NCBI GenBank assembly: GCA_027942475.1
Contig: JAQFVP010000012.1
Coordinates: forward strand, 1 to 41,614
Reading direction: 5' to 3'
Length of the DNA: 41,614 bases
Origin: Simkania sp.
GTDB lineage: Bacteria > Chlamydiota > Chlamydiia > Chlamydiales > Simkaniaceae
The notes under the pieces: generated by a model
The model's input: only the letters and a program-made list of their open reading frames with translations
Database searches by the model: none
What the model was told of the DNA's origin: nothing
Shown: positions 35,860 to 41,614 of the stretch, in pieces
How the letters are laid out: every line of letters starts with the position of its first letter
Numbering within the stretch: position 1 is the stretch's first letter
Position numbers and translations under genes: made by a program

Positions 35860-35888
35860 TTTACAAAATTTATTTAGACGCGTATCCT
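35860..35888 (+). promoter_or_regulatory. sigma-70-type promoter upstream of rsbV
   Basis: TTTACA (35860-35865) and TATCCT (35883-35888) are 17 bases apart, with five and four matches to consensus. Transcription would start near 35895, about 22 bases before the GTG of rsbV. A palindrome AACGGCCGTT lies just upstream, after cutA. Confidence 0.45.
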
Positions 35889-35916
35889 ACTTCTTAGGTA
35901 GCACGAGGAGATAAAA

Positions 35917-36261
35917 GTGACCTTCGGTTTGAGTGTCAAAATACGTGAAATAGATTCTAAAACAGTGATGCAAATAGATGGTAGGCTTGACGCCACCTCG
36001 GCTCCTGTTTTGGAAAACAAGCTAGCCGAGCTCATCACAGCCGAAAAAAAATTGCTCGTCGTCGATTTTGCGAAAGTGGATTATCTCAGCAGCGCGGGGA
36101 TGCGCCTGCTTCTCTCGACAACCAAAAAAATCAAGGGGATGAATGGAAAATTGCATTTTTGCTCGATTAGTGACGAAGTAATGGAAATCATTAAAATGGC
36201 TGGTTTCGAACGAATCTTGCATATCTTCCCGACGGAAGAGGAAGCTCTGAACGCGCTTTGA
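35917..36261 (+). CDS. rsbV: anti-anti-sigma factor RsbV (STAS domain)
   Basis: STAS-domain partner-switching protein; when unphosphorylated it sequesters an RsbW-type anti-sigma kinase. The 114-aa product has the whole fold: KIREIDSKTVMQIDGRLDATSAPVLE, then LLVVDFAKVDYLSSAGMRLLLST with the phosphorylatable serine in LSSAGMR, and the C-terminal FERILHIFPTEEEAL. The start is GTG at 35917 with GAGGAG six bases upstream. Chlamydia has two rsbV genes, one of them at this place before miaA. The cognate kinase is not in the window. Confidence 0.94.
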   Translation: MTFGLSVKIREIDSKTVMQIDGRLDATSAPVLENKLAELITAEKKLLVVDFAKVDYLSSAGMRLLLSTTKKIKGMNGKLHFCSISDEVMEIIKMAGFERILHIFPTEEEALNAL

Positions 36262-36283
36262 ACCTCCTTTTGGAGCGCCTGCG

Positions 36284-37294
36284 ATGCAAGAAGGTATTAT
36301 TCAGAAAAAAAATCCCGAATATCTCCCCTCTAAACAGTGGGTCCCCGATCCCCGTTTGAGCAAAAGGGTAATTGTGATCGCGGGTCCCACCGCTGTGGGT
36401 AAATCTCGCCTTTCTTTGGAGATTGCCAAGTTTATCGACGGTGAAATCGTATCCGCCGATTCGGTTCAGGTCTATCGCGGTTTAGACATTGGAACGGCAA
36501 AGCTCTCTTCTGAAGAGAGAACTCGAGTCCCCCACCACCTCGTTGACACCTGCGATCTGAGCGAAAAATTCAATGTTGTAGAGTTTTATGAGCAAGCATA
36601 TCAAGCCATGCGTAAAATTTTACAAAAAAGCCGCGTACCGATTGTCGTGGGCGGAACCGGATTTTATCTTCATGCGCTCCTCTATGGTCCACCTCAGGGG
36701 CCACCTGCTTGTTTAAAAATTCGTAAAATGTTGGAAGAAGATCTAACCAAATTTGGAGTAGAAGCGCTATTTGATCGATTAAAGCGCTATGATGCAGCCT
36801 ACGCGCAAACCATAAATCATAGAGATAAGAGTAAAATCATCCGTGCATTAGAAATCATTGCGTTAACTCAAAAAAAAGTAACCGATTTTCAAAGATCAAA
36901 AAATGAGCTAGTATCTCAGGAGTTTGATTTTCGATGTTGGTTTGTCTACTTTCCAGTAGAAATTCTTTATCCGCGCATTGAGATGCGGTGTGACGAGATG
37001 ATCGCAAGTGGGCTGATCGAAGAGGTCGAAAGCTTGCAAAGTAGTTTGTGCAATAATCCCACCGCGGCGCGAGCTATTGGTTACAGACAATGCCTCCACT
37101 TCTTGCGCACTGAGCGCTCCGATGCGGATTGGGAGCAATTTATTTGGGAATTTAAAAAAGCGTCCCGTCGATATGCCAAGCGGCAGTTTACTTGGTTTCG
37201 TAAAGAGCCCCTTTTTCGTTGGATAGACATTGATACGCACGGCTATCAAAAAGTTCTTGAGCTTGTCATTCGAGATTATGAAAGTCGGTATTGA
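36284..37294 (+). CDS. miaA: tRNA dimethylallyltransferase MiaA
   Basis: Prenylates A37 of tRNAs that read UNN codons. The 336-aa product has the P-loop GPTAVGKSRLSLEIA near 34-48, DGEIVSADSVQVYRGLDIGTAK near 53-74, VPHHLVD near 85, VGGTGFYLHALLYG near 121-134 and RRYAKRQFTWFRKEP near 304-318. An extra 28 residues or so precede the P-loop, so a later start is possible, but no better ATG lies nearby. It follows rsbV by 22 bases. Confidence 0.95.
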   Translation: MQEGIIQKKNPEYLPSKQWVPDPRLSKRVIVIAGPTAVGKSRLSLEIAKFIDGEIVSADSVQVYRGLDIGTAKLSSEERTRVPHHLVDTCDLSEKFNVVEFYEQAYQAMRKILQKSRVPIVVGGTGFYLHALLYGPPQGPPACLKIRKMLEEDLTKFGVEALFDRLKRYDAAYAQTINHRDKSKIIRALEIIALTQKKVTDFQRSKNELVSQEFDFRCWFVYFPVEILYPRIEMRCDEMIASGLIEEVESLQSSLCNNPTAARAIGYRQCLHFLRTERSDADWEQFIWEFKKASRRYAKRQFTWFRKEPLFRWIDIDTHGYQKVLELVIRDYESRY

Positions 37295-37360
37295 TTCTCT
37301 TGTGAAAATTTTGTAGAAGCTTTAGAATTTGTTTGGCTTTTTATTTTCCCCACCTATCTA

Positions 37361-38941
37361 ATGCGTCTAAAAATGAAGAAAAAAAATAACGATCTACAAA
37401 ATAACGATCTACCGAAAAACAAGCAAGAGCGATTCGATTCTTTGAGCCTTTACGCCGAGTGTAAAGCTGTCTTATGCGATGCCAAAGAGACCGAAGAAAA
37501 GATCCAAATTGCCCTCCGTTTTATGAACAAGACCCTTGCTGCCTCTTTACCTCGACTTAAGGATTTCTGGGATATTAAGCATCTGTGCGGTCCACTGTTT
37601 AAAAAGCCTATGAACAGTACCAAAAAAAATCATCTCTGGTCTCAGTATGTTGAGCTAAGTAAAGAGGCGCGGAGGCTCAAGAAGATACTCGACGAGCAGT
37701 CCGCCTTTTTTGTCGAACAAATTGAGCTCGCCATTAAGTCATTGGAAGGTGACTTTTCTCATTGCACGCGGCTTGCTGATCAAATGCCCCATCCTCAGCT
37801 GCCGAAAAACATCGGGAAATGGATCAAAAAAATAGAAATCTATTCATCCCTACAGCGTGAATTAAATATTTTATCTACTCTTGTAGGCCGGTTTAATGCA
37901 CTTAAAAAAGAGGTCATTGCCACCGATCATTTGCGGTTTTCCGTGAGAAACAGGCTGATCAGGTCTCTTGCCCATTTGAGCTCCCAATTATTTCCCCGTC
38001 GTACGCAACTCATTGAAGAGATAAGCGATGCATTTAGTCGGGATGTAGAAGCTTTCGTCAAAGAGCGTTTCATGCAGATAGAAACACACCCTGCCCCTTC
38101 TCCCTATTCTTTGCGCGGTGAGGTGCAGAGTTTTCAAGCGGTTGCAAAAGCGCTGAGTTTGAATACAAACGCGTTTACTAAAACTCAATCAGAGCTTGGA
38201 AATTGCTGGGAGCGGGTGCAAGAAATGGAAAAAAAGAGAAGGCAGACAAAGGAGGATCAGGCAAAAACTTTTGAAAAAAATAAACAAACAGTCGCTTGTA
38301 AAATTGAGCTATTTGAAGAGCTTTGCTCTTTAAAAAACAACTTGAGCAGGGAACACATTTTACATCAGGCTGCTGCTTTACAAAAAGAGATTCTCCGTTC
38401 TGCCTTGCACCGGGATGACCTCAAACAGCTAAGTAGAAAGATTGAAAACATGTGTGCAAAGGCTTTGGCAAAAATTGATAAAGAGATTGAGGAGCGGCAA
38501 CAAAAACAGAGTCAAGAGATTACTACGCTCAGAGAAGAGCTCATGGAGGGCCTTTATCAAGAGCAAAACATGGATTTTCATGTGCTTTTTGCGAAACGAA
38601 AAAAAATGCTCGCTTCTTTTAGGGCTTTGCATTTATCGGAACTAGAAAGACAGTCCTTTGAAAGGGACTTTTTACGATTGGATGGCTCTCTCTTGAATAA
38701 AAAAGAGGCCGCGACCCATTCCCTGGATGGGTGGAAAAGTCTCTTAAAAGAGCGAGGGAATTTGGTTAAACAAATCAAAAAGCAAGTCGAAGAGTATCGC
38801 AAGGAAATGGGGGGATCTAGCCTTGACTTTGAAACAGGGATGACCTATCGTGGACTTTACGATAATGCCAAAGTCCATCTCAGCGAAGTCGTTGAGGCAA
38901 TGGATCGATTAAAAGAAAAAATCGAAAAACAAGAACTTTGA
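37361..38941 (+). CDS. unrecognised coiled-coil protein
   Basis: The 526-aa product is unfamiliar. It is very rich in K, E, L and Q, with long stretches of helix-forming heptads (about 85-160, 255-330 and 345-520), so an extended coiled coil is expected. It has no signal peptide, membrane segment or enzyme motif. A large coiled-coil protein of similar size follows miaA in Chlamydia (CT768 by memory), so it may be a chlamydia-specific conserved protein. Two ATGs lie close together (37361 and 37373) and neither has a clear ribosome binding site. Its stop overlaps the TTG start of the next gene. Confidence 0.72.
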   Translation: MRLKMKKKNNDLQNNDLPKNKQERFDSLSLYAECKAVLCDAKETEEKIQIALRFMNKTLAASLPRLKDFWDIKHLCGPLFKKPMNSTKKNHLWSQYVELSKEARRLKKILDEQSAFFVEQIELAIKSLEGDFSHCTRLADQMPHPQLPKNIGKWIKKIEIYSSLQRELNILSTLVGRFNALKKEVIATDHLRFSVRNRLIRSLAHLSSQLFPRRTQLIEEISDAFSRDVEAFVKERFMQIETHPAPSPYSLRGEVQSFQAVAKALSLNTNAFTKTQSELGNCWERVQEMEKKRRQTKEDQAKTFEKNKQTVACKIELFEELCSLKNNLSREHILHQAAALQKEILRSALHRDDLKQLSRKIENMCAKALAKIDKEIEERQQKQSQEITTLREELMEGLYQEQNMDFHVLFAKRKKMLASFRALHLSELERQSFERDFLRLDGSLLNKKEAATHSLDGWKSLLKERGNLVKQIKKQVEEYRKEMGGSSLDFETGMTYRGLYDNAKVHLSEVVEAMDRLKEKIEKQEL

Positions 38942-39582
38942 TCTCAGTCAGCGCTTTTGATCTCGACCATACTCTAATCCGATCAAACAGTGCACTTCTC
39001 TTTTATTTCTACCTCGTTAGAAGAGGTTTTTTCTCTCCGCTCTCTTTTTTCCCAGCCGTTTTTTATCAATCCCGATACAATTTTTTTGGAATGCCTCTTG
39101 CAGACCTCCATCGCAAAGTCTTTTATCGATTCCTCAAAGGACGCGCATTAAATGAGATCAAAGAGGAGGTAAATCATTTTTTAGAATCTTACTTTTACCG
39201 TTATCTCTATATGCCGGCGTTATCTTGTTTGAGAAGAGCACAGCATCAAGGTCATCACACGGTAGTTATTTCCAGCGCTCCCTCTTTTCTGGTCGAACCT
39301 CTCGCTGAGTATTTGGGCTGTTCGGAGTGGTATAGCTCCCATTACCTCACAGATAACACAGGGATTTTACAAAAAGTGGGATCGATTTTATCGGGTAGTG
39401 GTAAAGCGAGGCAGCTGCGAAAGATCATAAAAAGGCTTCAGACCAAAAGAGAAAAAGTCACTGCGTACTCCGATAGCGTGGCTGATCTTCCGTTTCTTTA
39501 TGCAGCGGGGAGAGGCATCGTTGTGAATCCATACGGTATGCTGAAAAAAATTTCCAAGAGGGAAAAGTGGGAAGAGATCTAA
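38938..39582 (+). CDS. HAD-IB (SerB-like) phosphatase
   Basis: Predicted phosphomonoesterase. The 214-aa product opens with motif I SAFDLDHTLIRSNS at 3-16 (D-x-D-H-T-L), has motif II VVISSAPSFLVEPLAEYLG near 102-120, and motif III/IV KARQLRKIIKRL then TAYSDSVADLPFLYAAG near 182-198, the HAD-IB pattern shared by phosphoserine phosphatases and lipid/nucleotide phosphatases. The cap is long and aromatic-rich. It starts at TTG (38938), overlapping the previous stop by four bases (TTGA); no ATG exists before motif I. The substrate is unknown. Confidence 0.82.
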   Translation: MISVSAFDLDHTLIRSNSALLFYFYLVRRGFFSPLSFFPAVFYQSRYNFFGMPLADLHRKVFYRFLKGRALNEIKEEVNHFLESYFYRYLYMPALSCLRRAQHQGHHTVVISSAPSFLVEPLAEYLGCSEWYSSHYLTDNTGILQKVGSILSGSGKARQLRKIIKRLQTKREKVTAYSDSVADLPFLYAAGRGIVVNPYGMLKKISKREKWEEI

Positions 39583-40193
39583 AAACCGGATTTTTTGGGG
39601 GAAGCTTTGACCCGATCCATTTTGGACATCTCAATTTGATGATTGAACTCAAAGAAAGGTGTCATTTGGACCATGTTCTCGTATGCCCGGCTCACGCCTC
39701 TCCTATGAAAGTAAGTAAATTTCCAGTGGCAAATGGTATGCAAAGAGTCGAGATGGTGGAAATAGCAATACAAGAGATTACTTGGGCAGAGGTGATTCGG
39801 GATGAAGTGGATCGTCCCCCACCCTCTTATACAGTAGATACGGTGCAACTGATATTGCAAAATGGGTGCATCGGCTCTTTTTATCTCATGATTGACGAAG
39901 GAACTGCCTATACTATGCATCTTTGGAGAGAATCGGAAAAAATTCTTGAGATAGCCCCTCCGCTTGTGGGCACCCGCTCTGGCCTTGATTTGCAATACCT
40001 AAAAGGGTTTCATAAAGAGGTGCAATCCAAGCTCCAAGCGGGCGCGGTTACAATCCCTACTATGGACATTAGGAGTACACAAGTTAGAGAAAGGCTTAGA
40101 AAAAATCAATTTTGTGGGCATTTACTCCCTGTAAAAGTACTAGACTATATTCACCGAAACGGTCTGTACAATTTTTTTGGAAATCAAGGCTGA
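39567..40193 (+). CDS. nadD: nicotinate-nucleotide adenylyltransferase NadD
   Basis: Makes deamido-NAD from nicotinate mononucleotide and ATP. The 208-aa product has the nucleotidyltransferase motif GFFGGSFDPIHFGHLNL at 8-24 (the HxGH signature), PPPSYTVDTVQ near 88-98 and TMDIRSTQVRERLRKN near 165-180, the ISSTxIR-type motif, then LLPVKVLDYIHRNGLY at the C terminus. The start is GTG at 39567 with AAGAGGGAAAA upstream, inside the end of the HAD gene. Confidence 0.93.
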   Translation: MGRDLKTGFFGGSFDPIHFGHLNLMIELKERCHLDHVLVCPAHASPMKVSKFPVANGMQRVEMVEIAIQEITWAEVIRDEVDRPPPSYTVDTVQLILQNGCIGSFYLMIDEGTAYTMHLWRESEKILEIAPPLVGTRSGLDLQYLKGFHKEVQSKLQAGAVTIPTMDIRSTQVRERLRKNQFCGHLLPVKVLDYIHRNGLYNFFGNQG

Positions 40194-40208
40194 AAGGACC
40201 GCGTCCTT
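40194..40208 (+). terminator. short hairpin after nadD
   Basis: AAGGAC-CGC-GTCCTT forms a 6-bp stem right after the nadD stop. No U run follows, so an intrinsic terminator is doubtful. It marks the end of the plus-strand gene run before a gap of about 185 bases. Confidence 0.3.
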
Positions 40209-40392
40209 GTATCAATTGATTGTATGGTAGATATCAGTCTTAATCTGGAACTCTCTCCTAATAATTGGGTACAACAGGCAGGCGGAAAGTGCGCTAATAT
40301 TTCCCTTTCGGTGCAAAAAAACATGCACAATCTAGCGCAAAAGGCTCCTTAAGCCATATAATCTAAACCTTAAATCACAGCCAAACGATATT

Positions 40393-41614
40393 ATGTGCTC
40401 ACCTCCTTGCATTAACCAAGCCACATCGCAGCCACCTTTTGATTTAAAGCAAACAACGCAAGTAAAGAAAGAAACCCCAAGGGGAAAAGTTTTAGCTCTT
40501 TACGAAGACTACTTGCAAAAAAGGGTAAAAGAGACCTGCCCCAGCGCTCGAATCGGAAATCGACTTTTTAAAGAAATAAAAGCTAAGGGGTATCGGGGGT
40601 CACTGAGCACAATGAAACAATTCCTCAGTACGGTTCGCGATAAGTCTGAGCGCCCAAAAAAAGAGGCATCTCTGACCTGTTACCAAGGTTATCTAAAAAA
40701 GCGGTTGGAGGAAGCCCAGCCCAATTATGTATCTGCAAAAACACTATTTAACGAAATTACAAACAAGGGGTATCGCGGATCGTTTAGCAAGGTGCATAAA
40801 TTCCTCTGGGTAATTCGCGAGGACACAAAATCGCCAAAAGAAGCGTCCATCCAATTTCACAAAGAGTACCTTATCAAAAGGGTAAACGAGGCTTATCCTA
40901 AATATATACCGGGAACGCAGCTGCTTAAAGAAATTAAAGCTAAGGGGTATCAAGGAACACTCAGGACGGTCCAGTCATTTTTGCTTCCGATTCACAAAAC
41001 CATAGTCCCAAAAGCACCTTTAACCCCTTACAAAAGCTATATTATCAAAAGATTAAAAGATGCCCTGCCCGATTCTGTTTCGGGAACAAAGCTGTTTAAA
41101 GAAATTAGGGCTAAGGGATATCAAGGATCGTTTAGTACGTTGCAGGTGTTTTTGTCAGTAGTTCGCAAAAAAGAAATCCAAAGACCGAGCGAGGTCTCTT
41201 TGGATTTTCACAAGGGCTATCTTATCAAAAAAATCAAAAGCGCCTCGCCTGGCTCTGTTTCGGGAAAGCAACTGCTTGAAGAAATTCAAGCTAAGGGGTA
41301 TCGAGGATCGTTTAATACGCTTCGTGCGTTCTTGTCAGCGCTTCGCAAACAAGAAAAAAAGCCAAGCGAGGAACTAAGCAGCGCATCTGTGGAGTTTCAC
41401 AAAGACTACCTTACCAAAAGATTAGAGGAGACCTACCCGAGCTATGTATCAGGACCCCAACTTTTCAAAGAAATTCAGGCTAAGGGATATCGAAAATCGT
41501 TTAGAACGTTGCAGGGATTCTTGTCAACGCTGCGAAGGCAAACAGAAAAGCCGAGCGAGGCATGCGTGGAATTTCATCGAGACTATCTTATCAAGAGATT
41601 AGAGGAGACCTACC
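40393..41614 (+). CDS. tandem helix-turn-helix-like repeat protein, 3' end outside the window
   Basis: This frame is open from an ATG at 40393 to the window edge (407 codons); an in-frame TAG at 40333 and no other start between make this ATG the first possible one. After a 35-residue head the protein is only repeats: six complete and one partial module of 57-63 residues. The module consensus is FHKxYLIKRLEEAxP, then VSGxxLFKEIxAKGYRGSF, then TLxxFLSxLR and a linker ending PSEAS. The middle part resembles the HTH of IS21/ISL3-type transposases (LxxEIxxxGYxGSxxTVxxYL), but no DDE or other catalytic domain is seen so far. A TATAAT lies at 40357-40362 without a matching -35; no ribosome binding site is evident. 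Function unknown; DNA binding is an inference. Confidence 0.82.
   Translation, partial: MCSPPCINQATSQPPFDLKQTTQVKKETPRGKVLALYEDYLQKRVKETCPSARIGNRLFKEIKAKGYRGSLSTMKQFLSTVRDKSERPKKEASLTCYQGYLKKRLEEAQPNYVSAKTLFNEITNKGYRGSFSKVHKFLWVIREDTKSPKEASIQFHKEYLIKRVNEAYPKYIPGTQLLKEIKAKGYQGTLRTVQSFLLPIHKTIVPKAPLTPYKSYIIKRLKDALPDSVSGTKLFKEIRAKGYQGSFSTLQVFLSVVRKKEIQRPSEVSLDFHKGYLIKKIKSASPGSVSGKQLLEEIQAKGYRGSFNTLRAFLSALRKQEKKPSEELSSASVEFHKDYLTKRLEETYPSYVSGPQLFKEIQAKGYRKSFRTLQGFLSTLRRQTEKPSEACVEFHRDYLIKRLEETY
40498..41614 (+). repeat. seven tandem protein-coding modules of 171-189 bp
   Basis: Module boundaries, set at the residue before the Y/F-x-x-Y-[LI] motif: 40498-40671, 40672-40848, 40849-41019, 41020-41199, 41200-41388, 41389-41565 and 41566 to the edge (partial). 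The most constant nucleotide core is AAAGAAAT...GCTAAGGG.TATC..GGATCG. Lengths vary only in the linker between modules, so the repeats are diverged and ancient or under selection, not recent copies. Confidence 0.9.

Noticed and set aside
40744-40953. A 69-codon minus-strand frame under the tandem-module gene
   Set aside because: It is the shadow of the repeats on the plus strand; it has no start signal or independent feature.
40498-41614. The tandem-module gene as an ordinary insertion-sequence transposase
   Set aside because: No DDE/DDD motif, ATPase partner gene or terminal inverted repeat is visible, and the HTH-like unit is repeated at least seven times, unlike any transposase I know. 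The missing 3' end leaves this partly open.

Overview
The window comes from a member of the phylum Chlamydiae, most likely an environmental (Parachlamydia-, Waddlia- or Simkania-like) lineage rather than the genus Chlamydia. From memory of the C. trachomatis D/UW-3 gene order, three blocks are conserved: sctV-sctU-ychF-ribF-truB-rbfA-infB-nusA-rpsA (like CT090-CT098), rpe-efp-accB-accC (like CT121-CT124), and murF-mraY-murD-nlpD-ftsW-murG-murC followed by ftsQ-like, cutA, rsbV and miaA (like CT756-CT766). Several features depart from Chlamydia: a yvcK gene, an F-box-like protein inside the cell-wall cluster, a murC with no fused ddl, and repeat-rich accessory genes.

Layout. Positions 1-3353, minus strand: type III secretion export-gate genes sctV and sctU, preceded at the left edge by the first codons of another gene. 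Positions 3354-7098: an AT-rich accessory insert on the plus strand with two unrecognised membrane-anchored proteins, a 122-bp tandem repeat between them, and four 26-residue repeats, each with an NPF tripeptide, in the larger protein. Positions 7093-15583, minus strand: a translation/ribosome block. Positions 15584-15968: a gap with little in it. Positions 15969-17561: dnaB and tRNA-Ser(GCU), minus strand. From 17761 almost everything is on the plus strand: a kinase-only aspartokinase, a large unrecognised protein, rpe, yvcK, a HAD phosphatase, efp, accB and accC; tRNA-Cys(GCA) on the minus strand; the peptidoglycan/division cluster 25493-35497; cutA, rsbV, miaA, a coiled-coil protein, a second HAD phosphatase and nadD; and finally an open reading frame that runs off the right end.

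How the parts work together. The minus-strand block couples the export gate (SctU selects substrates, SctV docks them) to translation initiation, elongation and rRNA maturation genes, many overlapping by ATGA. The plus-strand cluster holds the lipid-II pathway (MurF, MraY, MurD, MurG, MurC), the septal polymerase FtsW, an FtsQ-like divisome protein and a LysM protein. Several of these enzymes carry unusual residues (MurF Walker A AKT, MurG FDPN where HEQN is expected, FtsW SQGGSS), and murC is broken by one extra T. This pattern suggests either relaxed selection on the pathway or, for murC, a sequence error.

The strongest candidate for something undescribed is the terminal reading frame from 40393. 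It is a tandem array of at least seven modules of about 60 residues. Each module carries a helix-turn-helix-like segment resembling the DNA-binding part of some transposases, and the residues at the putative recognition-helix positions change from module to module. It reads like a modular DNA- or partner-recognition array. The second candidate is the NPF-repeat protein next to the secretion genes, which looks like a host-endocytosis mimic. Both interpretations are inferences from sequence alone.
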